64,000 nt of DNA from Micromonospora_H sonneratiae (GCF_042679305.1 NZ_JBHTMP010000001.1:124001-188000), one strand, 5' to 3'; positions 41,818 through 51,110 are shown, counted from the first letter of the stretch. A program made the numbers and translations. Notes: generated from the letters alone by a model not told the origin.

Positions 41818-42596
41818 CGGACCTCCTTCGAACGGGCGTCCCGGGGGTCGATGACCTCACGGATCAGACGCAGTTCCTCGGCGGTCGGCTGCCTGGTCTG
41901 CGGCACCTCGTCGGGCACCACCAGCTCGAACCCGGTGGCGGCCTGGACCTCGGCCACGGTGACCCCGGGGTGCACCGAGACCAGTCGCATCCGGTGGTCC
42001 GGGGTGGCGAAGTCGAAGACGCCCAGGTTACTGACCACCCGGCGCAGCTCGTGGAAGCGGCTCACCACGTCCCCGGCGGCGGCGGCCCGGTCGTAGCCGA
42101 CCCCGCTGACCATGTCGACGGCCGCGGTGAAGACGCGCGGACTGTGCCGGGACACCCAGTAGCTGGTCGGGTGGTGCACGGTGTTGCCCGGCGCCCCCCG
42201 CACCCCGAGGAGTTGCACCTTGGGCCGGTCGAAGTCACCGATCGCGGAGATGTTCATGTTGCCGTAGCGGTCGATCTGGCTCGGCCCCATCATCACGTGC
42301 CGCCGGCCACCGTAGATCAGGTCGAAGATGTTCCGGAACGGGATCCAGCCCTCGATCACCGGCGGCGGCTGGCCGATCGCCCAGGTGCCCCGGGTCAGGT
42401 ACGCCTCGCCGTCGGACAGGAGCAGGTCGGGCTCGAACGTGGCACGGGCCAGTCGGGCACCGATCATCGGGATGAGCCCGATCGGGCTGGCCAGGATCTC
42501 CCCGTCCCCGCGCCACGCCTCGGCGCAGGCGACCACGCACACCTCCGCCCGGGTCGCGCCCGCCACCACCGTACCCGCGTTGTCCATGTCGCTCAC
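41814..42596 (-). CDS. ipdB: IpdB, beta subunit of the ring-C-opening CoA-transferase-like hydrolase
   Basis: A 260-residue protein matching remembered IpdB: TRAEVCVVACAEAWRGDGEILASPIGLIPMIGARLARATF, GRRHVMMGPSQIDRYGNMNISAIGDFDRP, GVRGAPGNTVHHPTSYWV and VVSNLGVFDF. With IpdA it cleaves the last steroid ring of the CoA-bound intermediate (COCHEA-CoA). The start overlaps ipdA by 4 bases. The first 12 or so residues (MSDMDNAGTVVA) extend beyond the mycobacterial start. Confidence 0.93.
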   Translation of the reverse strand: MSDMDNAGTVVAGATRAEVCVVACAEAWRGDGEILASPIGLIPMIGARLARATFEPDLLLSDGEAYLTRGTWAIGQPPPVIEGWIPFRNIFDLIYGGRRHVMMGPSQIDRYGNMNISAIGDFDRPKVQLLGVRGAPGNTVHHPTSYWVSRHSPRVFTAAVDMVSGVGYDRAAAAGDVVSRFHELRRVVSNLGVFDFATPDHRMRLVSVHPGVTVAEVQAATGFELVVPDEVPQTRQPTAEELRLIREVIDPRDARSKEVR

Positions 42597-43495
42597 TTGT
42601 CCGCTCCTTCACCGCTGGAGGTCGTCGTGGCCCCGATCGACCGCACTGCCTGCCGACCCCGTACCGCTGCCTGGTAGCCGGCCTCGTCGGTGTCCAGGTA
42701 CCGCGTCCGGAACTCGGCCCAGGTCTCCGGGTCGGCGGCGGCGCTGACGTACTCCCGCTGGAACTCCTCGTCCCGGTCGTAGTCGGGGACGCAGGAGGTG
42801 AAATGTGCCCCGTTGGGCGCCTCGACCACGCCCCGCACCATCCAGCGCTGGATCCGCAGGGTGTGTACGGAGGCGGTGGCGGTCAGCTCCTCGGTGGGCA
42901 CGATCCGCTCGCAGGAGACGTAGGCCCGGTCCGCAGCCATGCAGAAGAGGTCGTCGAAGTACGGGTCGGGGCCGAGGAACTGGGCGTTGCCGTGCATGTC
43001 GGCCCGGTTGAGGTGCACCAGCGCGGCATCCAGCCGCAGTGCCGGTACGGCCAGCAGTTCCTCGTCGCCGTACGGGGACGTCACCGTCCTGAGGTCGGGG
43101 TTGACCCGCAGCACGTCGGAGCCGAGTCCGGCCCGGGTGGGCAGGAACGGCAGCCGGCAGGCGGCCGCGTACAGGCCCCATTGGAGCATGCCCTCGTCGT
43201 ACTCACTGACCTCGACGGCACCCGCCTGCCGGGCGGCCCGGAAGTGCGGTTCCAACGGAATCGAGTCGAGTGAGACGAAGCCGTAGATCAGTCGACGGAC
43301 CTTGCCCGCCGCCAGCAGCAGTCCGACGTCCGGACCTCCATAACCGACGATGGTCAGATCGGTGAGGTCGGAACGAAGAATCGCCCGCACCAGTGACATC
43401 GGCTTACGCCTCGATCCCCAACCCCCGATACCGATGGTCATCCCGGAGCTCAGCTCCGCCACGACCTCGTCTTCGGTCATTCGCTTGTTCGCCAT
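42593..43495 (-). CDS. ipdA: IpdA, alpha subunit of the ring-C-opening CoA-transferase-like hydrolase
   Basis: A 300-residue protein matching IpdA: MTIGIGGWGSRRKPMSLVRAILRSDLTDLTIVGYGGPDVGLL, YGFVSLDSIPLEP, EYDEGMLQWGL and PDYDRDEEFQREY. A class I CoA-transferase fold used here for retro-Claisen hydrolysis. The start MANKRM at 43495 fits the family; a longer frame passes through the operator and kstR2 leader and is not coding. First gene of the ipdA-ipdB-ipdC-PaaY operon, 108 bases from a perfect KstR2-type operator. Confidence 0.93.
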   Translation of the reverse strand: MANKRMTEDEVVAELSSGMTIGIGGWGSRRKPMSLVRAILRSDLTDLTIVGYGGPDVGLLLAAGKVRRLIYGFVSLDSIPLEPHFRAARQAGAVEVSEYDEGMLQWGLYAAACRLPFLPTRAGLGSDVLRVNPDLRTVTSPYGDEELLAVPALRLDAALVHLNRADMHGNAQFLGPDPYFDDLFCMAADRAYVSCERIVPTEELTATASVHTLRIQRWMVRGVVEAPNGAHFTSCVPDYDRDEEFQREYVSAAADPETWAEFRTRYLDTDEAGYQAAVRGRQAVRSIGATTTSSGEGADK

Positions 43496-43603
43496 CGCCG
43501 CCTTCTTGCCATTGAAAGTGCCCGGCTGCTCACCGGCGGAAGGGTCGTCAGATCGACCAGCATCCGTGCATCTCGTTTCCGGTGATTCGGTAGGCGCCAA
43601 CAT

Positions 43604-43617
43604 ACCAAGCGCTTGGT
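43604..43617. promoter_or_regulatory. KstR2-type operator, perfect palindrome ACCAAGCGCTTGGT
   Basis: Exact 14-bp palindrome between the divergent ipdA operon and kstR2, so it should mediate both ipd repression and autoregulation. The consensus reported for KstR2 is AnCAAGnnCTTGnT. Confidence 0.9.
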
Positions 43618-43753
43618 TGGTTACGCTATACTCCATGGCGAGCGGTACACCACAACGGCGGCGTCGGTACACTCCGAGTGCCGTTGAGCCGGGGCACCCT
43701 CGTAGTCCCCAACGAGCAATACCTCCATTCCGTCGAACTGTCTGCGAGAAAAC

Positions 43754-44347
43754 ATGGCGCGAGAGTCTGTAGACCGGCGCGAGGCCATCCTCGGCAGCGC
43801 TGCGGCCCTGTTCGCCCAGAAGGGTGTGGCCGCGACCACGGTCCGCCAGATCGCCGATGAGGTCGGCATCCTCTCCGGCAGCCTCTACCACCATTTCGAT
43901 TCGAAGGAGGCCATGGTCGACGAGATCATCTCGTCGTACCTGGAGGACCTCCGGACCCGTTACGACAATGTGCTGAAGCGGGAGAGCGATCCCCGCGACC
44001 AGTTGCACGACCTGGTCGCGGCGTCACTGGAGGTGGTCGAGGCGCATCCGCACGCCACCGAGATCTACCAGAACGACGTCAACTACCTGCTTCAACTCGA
44101 ACGCTTCAGCTATCTGAAGACCGCCGGCAAGCAGGTGCAGAACACCTGGCTACAGGTGATCGAGGCCGGAATCGCCAAAGGCACCTTCCGCTCCGACCTC
44201 GACCCGAAGATTCTCTACCGGCTCATCCGGGACGCCGTCTGGCTGTCCGTACGCTGGTTCAAGCCCAGCAGGGACTACCCGATCGCCCGCCTGGCCGAGG
44301 ACTGCACCTCTCTGTTCCTGGACGGTCTCACCGCTACCCGGACCTGA
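43754..44347 (+). CDS. kstR2: KstR2, TetR-family repressor of HIP (steroid C/D ring) catabolism
   Basis: A 197-residue TetR repressor. The DNA-binding domain reads TTVRQIADEVGILSGSLYHHF (residues 28-48), and RLIRDAVWLSVRWFKPS in the ligand domain strongly resembles mycobacterial KstR2. KstR2 releases DNA on binding HIP-CoA. Eight matching operators occur in this window, one of them directly upstream of this gene. It lies beside ipdA, and its own gene ends in a hairpin facing the SDR-thiolase operon. Confidence 0.9.
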   Translation: MARESVDRREAILGSAAALFAQKGVAATTVRQIADEVGILSGSLYHHFDSKEAMVDEIISSYLEDLRTRYDNVLKRESDPRDQLHDLVAASLEVVEAHPHATEIYQNDVNYLLQLERFSYLKTAGKQVQNTWLQVIEAGIAKGTFRSDLDPKILYRLIRDAVWLSVRWFKPSRDYPIARLAEDCTSLFLDGLTATRT

Positions 44348-44358
44348 GCGACCCCGAT

Positions 44359-44389
44359 CCGGCGTAGGCCGCACAGCGGCCCACGCCGG
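44359..44389. terminator. hairpin between convergent kstR2 and SDR genes
   Basis: CCGGCGTAGGCCGC (44359-44372) pairs with GCGGCCCACGCCGG (44376-44389) with a single A-C mismatch and a 3-base loop: a 14-position stem. Sits 12 bases after kstR2 and 13 before the end of the opposite SDR gene, so it can act on both strands. No U-run. Confidence 0.7.
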
Positions 44390-44401
44390 TTGCCCGGACA
44401 C

Positions 44402-45337
44402 TCAGGCGTTCGTCGGGTGGACACCCAACGGCTGCTGGCGGTGCGCGAGATCGGACTCGAAGGCCGAGGCCACCGCCGCCACCGTCCACGCCGGAATCCG
44501 TACGGCCGGAGCCGCCACCCCCGGATGCGTCATCAACGACAACTCGTCACCGTCGATCCGGACCACCTGTCCCGAAATGCCCGCCGCCGTATCGGACAGC
44601 AGGTAGACCACGGCAGGGGCGTTGGTCGACGGGTCCTTCCCCACGTTCTGTCCGGCTGCCCGGTCACCGAGATAGCGCTCGAAGGCGTCCGCCATCCGGG
44701 TGTGCGCATTCGGCGACACGGCGTTGACCCGTACGGCGGTGCCGGCCAGGTCCGCGGCCCAGCAGTAGGTGAGTGACGCGACGCCGCCCTTGCTGGCCCC
44801 GTACGCGGCCATCGCCGCCGAGCCCGCATGGGAGCCCGAGGTGACGTTCACTATCGAACCGCCGCCGGCCTGGTCCCGCATGGCCCGGATGGCGTGCAGA
44901 CCGCAGTACGCGGTGCCGAGGAGGTTCACCTCGACCACCTTCCGGAACTCGTCCGGGTCCTGCTGGTACGGGCTGGCCAGCCGGAAGACCGCAGCGTTGT
45001 TGACCAGGCCGTCGATCCGGCCGAACGCGCTCCGGCAGGCCTCGACGACCCGCCCCGCCCCCGCCCAGGTGCCGATGTCGGAGTCGTCGCAGACGGCCCC
45101 GATCGACGCCGCCACCTCGGCGGCGGCGTCGATGTCGACGTCGTTGACCACGACCGAGGCCCCCTCGGCGGCGGCGAGCCGGGCGTAGGCGGCACCGAGC
45201 CCACGCCCGGCTCCGGTCACCACGACCGCCTTACCGGCCAGGCTTCCGGCGCTCCGACCGGCCCGGCCACCGACGCCGGTACCGGGCGGGATGGCCGGAC
45301 CCGGCAGCCCGGCACCGGCCGTCGGGTCCGGGCGCAT
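44402..45337 (-). CDS. SDR oxidoreductase with N-terminal extension
   Basis: A 311-residue SDR: about 35 proline/glycine-rich residues, then AVVVTGAGRGLG, NVTSGSHAG and YGASK, and a C-terminal extension of about 50 residues after QVVRIDGDELSLM. The size and the D-amino-acid-like tail resemble an SDR encoded in mycobacterial KstR2 clusters (Rv3548c type), but I cannot fix orthology. ATG at 45337 overlaps the thiolase stop by one base. Third gene of the 47292-44402 operon. Confidence 0.78.
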   Translation of the reverse strand: MRPDPTAGAGLPGPAIPPGTGVGGRAGRSAGSLAGKAVVVTGAGRGLGAAYARLAAAEGASVVVNDVDIDAAAEVAASIGAVCDDSDIGTWAGAGRVVEACRSAFGRIDGLVNNAAVFRLASPYQQDPDEFRKVVEVNLLGTAYCGLHAIRAMRDQAGGGSIVNVTSGSHAGSAAMAAYGASKGGVASLTYCWAADLAGTAVRVNAVSPNAHTRMADAFERYLGDRAAGQNVGKDPSTNAPAVVYLLSDTAAGISGQVVRIDGDELSLMTHPGVAAPAVRIPAWTVAAVASAFESDLAHRQQPLGVHPTNA

Positions 45338-46557
45338 CAGGAGAGCCTCTCGATCACCAGCGCCATTCCCTGGCCGCCGGCGGTACACATCGTCTCCAGG
45401 CCGAACTGCTTGTCCCGGAAGCGCAGCGAGTTGATCAGAGTGGTGGTGATCCGCGCGCCGGTCATCCCGAACGGGTGCCCGACCGCGATAGCTCCACCGT
45501 GGACGTTCACCCGGTCCGGATCGATGCCGAGTTGCCGGTAGGACGGGATCACCTGTGCCGCGAACGCCTCGTTGATCTCGACCAGGTCGATGTCGGCAAC
45601 GGACATCCCGGCGTTCGCCAGCGCCCGCCGGCTGGCCTCCACCGGACCGAGCCCCATGATCTCCGGGCTGAGCGCCGACACGCCCGTTGCCACGATCCGG
45701 GCCAGCGGCGTCAGGCCGAGTTCCCGGGCCCGGACGTCGCTCATCACCACCAGTGCGGCAGCTCCGTCGTTGAGCGGACAGCAGTTGGCCGCGGTCACCG
45801 TCCCGTCCGGACGGAACACCGGCTGCAGGTTGCGCACCTTCTCCAGGGTCACCCCGGAACGGGGCCCGTCGTCCCGGCGCAACACCGTACCGTCGGGGAG
45901 CGTGACCGGCGTGATGTCGATGTCCCAGAACCCGTCCGCCTGCGCCTTCTCGGCCAGGTTCTGGCTCCGTACGCCGAACTCGTCCTGTTCCTCGCGGGTG
46001 ATGCCGAACCGCTGGGCGACGTTCTCCGCGGTCTGCCCCATGGCGATGTACGCGTCGGGTTCCTCGCCGTCCTCACGCGGGTCGTGCCACACCTCGGCCC
46101 CGGCGCCGCTCCGGCGGGCGGTGCGCTCCTCGGCGGCGGCGTAACGGGGGTGGTGGGTGCCTGGTGCGCCGTCGGACTTTCCCCGGTCGTACCGGGAGAC
46201 GACCTCGACCCCGGCGGAGACGAAGGCGTGTCCCTCACCCGCCCTGATGGCGTGGAAGGCCATCCGGGTGGTCTGCAGGGAGGACGCGCAGTAGCGCTGG
46301 ACCACCGTGCCGGGCACATCGTCGAGGCCGAGTTGCAACGCGACCATCCGACCGATGTTGTAGCCCTGTTCACCGGCGGGCTGAGCACAGCCGAGCAGTA
46401 CGTCGTCGAGGTCGTGCGGATCGAGCGCGGGCACCTGCGAGAGTGCGGCGCGCACCATGGTGGCGGCGAGATCGTCGGCCCGTATCCCGGTCAACGAGCC
46501 CTTGTAGGCCCGACCGATCGGTGAGCGGGCCGCTGCCACGATCACGGCTTCTGGCAT
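45337..46557 (-). CDS. acetyl-CoA acyltransferase, FadA3-like thiolase
   Basis: A 406-residue thiolase with nucleophile Cys90 (VQRYCASSLQ), GHPFGMTG and MCTAGGQGM. The blocks EAVIVAAARSPIGRAYKGSL and AEVWHDPREDGEEPDAYIAMGQTAENVA match remembered FadA3-type acetyl-CoA C-acetyltransferases rather than FadA5/FadA6. Probably finishes beta-oxidation of the fragments left after ring opening. Good AAAGGGGA ribosome site. Confidence 0.85.
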   Translation of the reverse strand: MPEAVIVAAARSPIGRAYKGSLTGIRADDLAATMVRAALSQVPALDPHDLDDVLLGCAQPAGEQGYNIGRMVALQLGLDDVPGTVVQRYCASSLQTTRMAFHAIRAGEGHAFVSAGVEVVSRYDRGKSDGAPGTHHPRYAAAEERTARRSGAGAEVWHDPREDGEEPDAYIAMGQTAENVAQRFGITREEQDEFGVRSQNLAEKAQADGFWDIDITPVTLPDGTVLRRDDGPRSGVTLEKVRNLQPVFRPDGTVTAANCCPLNDGAAALVVMSDVRARELGLTPLARIVATGVSALSPEIMGLGPVEASRRALANAGMSVADIDLVEINEAFAAQVIPSYRQLGIDPDRVNVHGGAIAVGHPFGMTGARITTTLINSLRFRDKQFGLETMCTAGGQGMALVIERLS

Positions 46558-46569
46558 TGCCTGTCCCCT

Positions 46570-47292
46570 TTATTGAGTGACCATCCAGCCGCCGTCGACC
46601 GGCAGCAGCACGCCGTTGAGGTAGCCGGCGAGCGGGGAGAGCAGAAAGAGAACCGCACCGGCGATGTCGTCGGGCACTCCGGCGCGGCGCATCGGATTAC
46701 GGGCGATCAGGGAGCGACCCAGTTCGGTGTCGGCGAAACCGGCCATCCGGGGGGTCTCGATGAAGCCGGGTGCGATGGCGTTCGCCCGGACGGCCGGCGC
46801 GACACGGGTGGCCAGGTGCCGGGTGTAACCGGCGATCGCGGCCTTGCCCGCGCAGTACCAGGCCGAGTCGGTGCCGACGAAGTTGCCGGCGACCGAGGCG
46901 ATGTTGACCACGGCGGCACCCGACGGTGGTCGGGTGGCCAGCCACGCGTCGGTGACCGAACGCACGCTGCCCACGGTGAGCGCCAGCGCGTGGTCGAAGT
47001 CGAGGTTGCCGCTGCTGGCCGGTCCGGCGTTGTTGACGAGGTACCGGGCCGGTCCGCTGGCGACCAGTGCCGCCGATACCGCCGCCGGATCGCTGACGTC
47101 GGCGGTCGCCGCGACGGCGACGCCGCCCTCGGCCGTGATCTCCTCGACGGTCGCGGCCACCGCGTCCGCCGACAGGTCCCACGCCGCCACCCGCAGCCCG
47201 GCCCGGGCCGCCATTCGCGCGGTTGCCCGGCCGATGCCACTGCCAGCGCCGGTGACCACCACGGTGTCGCTGACTGCAAAGCCCAACTCCAT
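46570..47292 (-). CDS. SDR oxidoreductase, first gene of SDR-thiolase-SDR operon
   Basis: A 240-residue SDR: VVVTGAGSGIG, NNAG, IASVAG, catalytic YCAGK, and LPVDGGWM at the end. The start ATG at 47292 is only 12 bases from the KstR2-type site at 47304-47317, so the operator overlaps the promoter and the transcript has a very short or no leader. Likely a 3-hydroxyacyl-CoA dehydrogenase feeding the adjacent thiolase. Confidence 0.8.
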   Translation of the reverse strand: MELGFAVSDTVVVTGAGSGIGRATARMAARAGLRVAAWDLSADAVAATVEEITAEGGVAVAATADVSDPAAVSAALVASGPARYLVNNAGPASSGNLDFDHALALTVGSVRSVTDAWLATRPPSGAAVVNIASVAGNFVGTDSAWYCAGKAAIAGYTRHLATRVAPAVRANAIAPGFIETPRMAGFADTELGRSLIARNPMRRAGVPDDIAGAVLFLLSPLAGYLNGVLLPVDGGWMVTQ

Positions 47293-47303
47293 ACCAGTAA
47301 CCT

Positions 47304-47317
47304 AACAGGCGCTTGGT
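47304..47317. promoter_or_regulatory. KstR2-type operator AACAGGCGCTTGGT
   Basis: Two mismatches from the ideal palindrome, both in the left arm; the right arm is perfect. Twelve bases before the SDR start codon. Weaker than the others but correctly placed. Confidence 0.7.
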
Positions 47318-47417
47318 TAGTTTTGCAATGGTGATCGGCCCCGGCGGTGACTCCCACCGATCCGGCCGGCGGCGCACGACCAGGTCAGGCGGCGGTTCAC
47401 GGCGGCGGCACACCGGC

Positions 47418-49010
47418 TCACATCTGCGTACGGAGGCGCGACTTGAACACCTTGCCGCTGGCGTTGCGGGGCAGTTCCTCGACGACGACGACCGACCGCG
47501 GCACCTTGTAGTTGGCCAGGTTCGCCCGACAGAAGGCGACGATCTCCGCCGGTTCGACGTGGGTCCCCGGACGGGGCACCACGAACGCCCGCCCCACCTC
47601 GCCGAGCCGCTCGTCCGGCACCCCGACGACCGCCGCCTCGGCCAGCGCCGGGTGTCGCAGCAGCGCCTGCTCTATCTCGGCGGGATAGGCGTTGAAGCCG
47701 CCCACGATGAACATGTCCTTGAGCCGGTCGGTGATCCGCAGGTAACCCCGTTGGTCGAGCACCCCGATGTCACCGGTGTGCAGCCAGCCGTCCCCGTCGA
47801 TCGCCGCCCGGGTGGCGGCCTCGTCCTCGAAGTAGCCACGGGTCACGTTGTAGCCCCGGATCAGCACCTCACCCGGCTCACCGGGCGGCAACGGCACACC
47901 GTCGAGGCCCACCACCCGTACCTCCACCTCGGGCACGGGGGCGCCACAGGTGGTGGCGACGGTGACCGGAGTGTCGTCCGGCTGGCACATCGTGGCGGTA
48001 CCGCCCGACTCGGTCAGCCCGTACGCGGTCACCACCGTCGGCATGGCCAACTCGGTACGGAGCCGCTCGATCAGGACCACCGGGACCGTGGTCGCACCGG
48101 TGACCGCGACCCGGAGGCTGGACAGGTCCCGACCACCCCGCTCCGGATGGTCCAGGATCGAGGTGTACAGCGTCGGCGGGCCGGGCAGGACGGTGATCCG
48201 TTCCCGCTCGATAAGGTCCATCGTGGCCGGCACGTCGAGCACGGACTGCGGCACGATGGTCGTACCCCGCAGGAGACAGGCAAGGACACCGGCCTTGTAG
48301 CCGAACGTGTGGAAGAACGGGTTGACCAGCAGGCACCGGTCCCCTGGGCGCAGGGTGGCCCGCTGTGACCAGGAGACGTACAACGCGATGGTCTGCCCGT
48401 GGGCCAGCATCACCCCCTTGGGGTGCCCGGTCGTGCCGGAGGTGAAGAAGATGTCACAGAGATCGTCCGGCGCGACGTCCGCCGCCCGCCGCCGGGCCTG
48501 TTCCACCGGGACCGTGACCCCGGCGGCCAGCAGTCCGTCCCAGCCCAGCACGACCCGATGCGCAGATTCCGGCGGCTCACCCGCCGTGACCACCACCGTC
48601 GACAGATGCGGTAGCTCCTGGTCGTCGAGCATCGCGACGTAGTGGTTGCCGAGGAAGCCGTCCTCGGTGACCAGCAGCCGGGCCCTGGTCCGCCCCAGGA
48701 TGTACGCGGCTTCGGCACCCTTGAACCGCGTGTTGATCGGCACCAGTACGGCACCGGCGCTGACCGTACCGAGCGCGGCCACCACCCAGCGCCAACCGTT
48801 CGGAGCCCAGATCGCCACCCGGTCCCCCGGCGCCACACCATGACCGATCAGCGCTCGGGCGAACCGCTCGACCTCATCGGCGAGCTGCGGAAAACTGAGC
48901 CGCACCGCGCCGTCGACCACCGCGTCACGGTCGGGATAGGCGTACGCGCAGCGGCGTACGAGGTCGGGAATCGTCCTGGCAGTTGTCGGGTCCGTCACGT
49001 CCGTCAGCAC
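47418..49010 (-). CDS. fadD3: FadD3, HIP-CoA synthetase
   Basis: A 530-residue acyl-CoA synthetase that by orthology activates HIP (methylhexahydroindanedione propionate) to HIP-CoA, the entry step and inducer of the regulon. Matches to remembered FadD3: VAIWAPNGWRWVVAALG, PINTRFKGAEAAYIL, DIFFTSGTTGHPKGVMLAHGQ, VNPFFHTFGYKAGVLACL, LTAYGL-type TAYGLTESGGTATMC, and DRLKDMFIVGGFNAYPAEIE; the A10 lysine is present (ASGKVFK). GTG start at 49010, divergent from fadA6 across the strongest operator. Confidence 0.9.
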   Translation of the reverse strand: MLTDVTDPTTARTIPDLVRRCAYAYPDRDAVVDGAVRLSFPQLADEVERFARALIGHGVAPGDRVAIWAPNGWRWVVAALGTVSAGAVLVPINTRFKGAEAAYILGRTRARLLVTEDGFLGNHYVAMLDDQELPHLSTVVVTAGEPPESAHRVVLGWDGLLAAGVTVPVEQARRRAADVAPDDLCDIFFTSGTTGHPKGVMLAHGQTIALYVSWSQRATLRPGDRCLLVNPFFHTFGYKAGVLACLLRGTTIVPQSVLDVPATMDLIERERITVLPGPPTLYTSILDHPERGGRDLSSLRVAVTGATTVPVVLIERLRTELAMPTVVTAYGLTESGGTATMCQPDDTPVTVATTCGAPVPEVEVRVVGLDGVPLPPGEPGEVLIRGYNVTRGYFEDEAATRAAIDGDGWLHTGDIGVLDQRGYLRITDRLKDMFIVGGFNAYPAEIEQALLRHPALAEAAVVGVPDERLGEVGRAFVVPRPGTHVEPAEIVAFCRANLANYKVPRSVVVVEELPRNASGKVFKSRLRTQM

Positions 49011-49019
49011 GTTGGCAGG

Positions 49020-49045
49020 TTACCAACCGAGCGCTTGGTTGGTAA
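49020..49045. promoter_or_regulatory. extended 26-bp KstR2-type palindrome between fadD3 and fadA6
   Basis: Left half TTACCAACCGAGC, right half GCTTGGTTGGTAA: 12 of 13 base pairs symmetrical. The core 14-mer ACCGAGCGCTTGGT is one mismatch from ideal. It is 9 bases from the fadD3 start and 10 from the fadA6 start, so both transcripts must be nearly leaderless and repressor binding would block both. Confidence 0.85.
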
Positions 49046-49055
49046 GGTCCGAGAC

Positions 49056-50213
49056 GTGACTGACACAGAGGCATACCTGGTCGACGCCGTCCGGACGCCG
49101 GTCGCCAGACGCAACGGCGGGCTCGCCGGGATCCACCCGGCCGATCTCGGCGCACACGTGCTGCGGTCCCTCGTCGACCGGACCGGCATCGACCCGGCCA
49201 CCGTCGACGACGTCATCTTCGGCTGCGTGGACGCGATCGGCCCGCAGGCCGGCAACATCGCCCGTACCGCCTGGCTGGCCGCCGGGCTGCCCGAGGAGGT
49301 TCCCGGGGTCACCGTCGACCGCCAGTGCGGCTCCTCCCAGCAGGCCGTGCACTTCGCCGCGCAGGCCGTCCTCTCCGGCACCGCCGACCTGGTGGTGGCC
49401 GGCGGTGTGCAGAACATGTCCAGGGTCCCGATCTCCTCGGCGATGACCGCTGGCGTACCGCTCGGTTTCACCGACCCCTTCTCCGGCTCGACCGGATGGC
49501 AGGAGCGCTACGGCGACCAGGAGATCTCCCAGTTCCGGGCCGCCGAACTGATCGCCGACAGGTGGGACATCAGCCGGCGGGAGATGGAGGAGTTCGCACT
49601 GGAGAGCCACCGGCGCGCGACGACCGCCATCGACTCGGGTCGGTTCGTCCGGGAGATCGTCCCGCTGGCCGGGGTGGAGGCCGACACGGGCCCACGCCGC
49701 GACACGTCACTGGAGAAGATGGCCGCCCTGGCGCCGCTGACCGAGGGCGGTCGGGTCACCGCCGCGCTGGCCAGCCAGATCTCCGACGCCGCCGCCGCAC
49801 TGCTGGTCGCCTCGCCCCGCGCGGTCGCCGAGTACGGGCTACGCCCCCGCGCGCGGATCCACCACCTCAGCGTCCGCGCCGCCGACCCGGTCTACATGCT
49901 CACCGGGCCGATCCCGGCCACCGAGTACGCCCTGAGCCGTGCCGGGCTGCGGGTCGCCGACATCGACCTGGTGGAGATCAACGAGGCGTTCGCCTCGGTC
50001 GTGCTGGCCTGGCAGCGGGAGACCGGCTTCGACCTGGACCGGGTGAACGTCAACGGCGGGGCGATCGGGCTCGGTCATCCGCTGGGGGCGACCGGCGTGC
50101 GGTTGATGACCACGTTGCTGCACGAACTGGAGCGCACCGGCGGACGGTTCGGGCTACAGACCATGTGCGAGGGCGGAGGGACAGCCAATGTCACCATCAT
50201 CGAACGGCTCTGA
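49056..50213 (+). CDS. fadA6: FadA6 thiolase of HIP-CoA catabolism
   Basis: A 385-residue thiolase almost the same length as mycobacterial FadA6 and matching it: GGLAGIHPADLGA, GNIARTAWLAAGLPEEVPGVTVDRQCGSSQQAVHF (nucleophile Cys91), GPIPATEYAL, GHPLGATG and the end MCEGGGTANVTIIERL. GTG start at 49056; a much longer upstream frame is the fadD3 shadow. Overlaps the next SDR gene by 26 bases. Confidence 0.93.
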   Translation: MTDTEAYLVDAVRTPVARRNGGLAGIHPADLGAHVLRSLVDRTGIDPATVDDVIFGCVDAIGPQAGNIARTAWLAAGLPEEVPGVTVDRQCGSSQQAVHFAAQAVLSGTADLVVAGGVQNMSRVPISSAMTAGVPLGFTDPFSGSTGWQERYGDQEISQFRAAELIADRWDISRREMEEFALESHRRATTAIDSGRFVREIVPLAGVEADTGPRRDTSLEKMAALAPLTEGGRVTAALASQISDAAAALLVASPRAVAEYGLRPRARIHHLSVRAADPVYMLTGPIPATEYALSRAGLRVADIDLVEINEAFASVVLAWQRETGFDLDRVNVNGGAIGLGHPLGATGVRLMTTLLHELERTGGRFGLQTMCEGGGTANVTIIERL

Positions 50214-50988
50214 GCCGACCCGGTCGGCGACACCACTGACCGGTCAGGTGGCGGTGGTGACCGGTGGCACCCGGGGCATCGGCCGGGCGATCGCCCGCCG
50301 GCTACGTTCCGCCGGCGCGTCCGTACTGGTCTGCGGACGGTCCGAACCCGCCGACCTACCCGACGGAATCGAGTTCGTCGCCGCCGACGTACGCGACCCG
50401 CAGCAGGCGACCCAACTGATCGAGAAGGCGGTACGCCGGTTCGGTCGACTGGACATCGTGGTGAACAACGCGGGCGGCTCCCCCGCCGTACCGGCCGCGA
50501 CCGCCTCCCCCAACCTGGTGACCTCGGTGGTCCGGCTCAACCTGATGGCTCCGTTCTTCGTCGCGCAGGCGGCGAACGCGGTCATGCAGCAGCAGGAGGG
50601 GGGCGGTCACATCCTCAACATCGGTAGCGTCGCCGCGATCCGTCCGGCCCCGGGCACCGCCGTCTACGCCGCGGCGAAGGCCGGGCTGGCCGTACTCACC
50701 CAGGCCCTGGCCGTCGAGTGGGCACCTGCCGTACGCGTCAACTGTGTCACCGCCGGCATGGTCCGTACCGAGGAGACCGGCGACCACTACGGTGACGAGG
50801 AGGCCCTGGCTGCGGTTGCCGCCACCGTCCCGCTCGGTCGGATGGCGACTCCGGACGACATCGCCGACACCTGCCTGCTGCTGACCTCACCACTGGCCGG
50901 CTACGTCACCGGCGCGAACCTGGTGGTCGACGGTGGCGGCCAGCGGCCCGCGTACGCCGACACCGCCCGCCCGACACCCCGCGACTGA
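50188..50988 (+). CDS. SDR oxidoreductase co-transcribed with fadA6
   Basis: A 266-residue SDR: VVTGGTRGIG, NNAGGSP, IGSVAA, YAAAK, LVVDGGGQRP. Start overlaps fadA6 by 26 bases. Similar SDR genes accompany the HIP cluster in mycobacteria (Rv3549c type), suggesting a ring-hydroxyl or 3-hydroxyacyl-CoA dehydrogenase for the thiolase substrate. Confidence 0.8.
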   Translation: MSPSSNGSEPTRSATPLTGQVAVVTGGTRGIGRAIARRLRSAGASVLVCGRSEPADLPDGIEFVAADVRDPQQATQLIEKAVRRFGRLDIVVNNAGGSPAVPAATASPNLVTSVVRLNLMAPFFVAQAANAVMQQQEGGGHILNIGSVAAIRPAPGTAVYAAAKAGLAVLTQALAVEWAPAVRVNCVTAGMVRTEETGDHYGDEEALAAVAATVPLGRMATPDDIADTCLLLTSPLAGYVTGANLVVDGGGQRPAYADTARPTPRD

Positions 50989-51110
50989 GCGCCCCGACAG
51001 CGGCGCGCTCCGGATTTCGCATTGGCCCCGTGGGCCACCGGTGGCCCGGGCGATAATCGAGGCTCGCCCGGGCCGCCGGCCCGATCCGGATCTGTGTGGG
51101 AGATGTCCGT

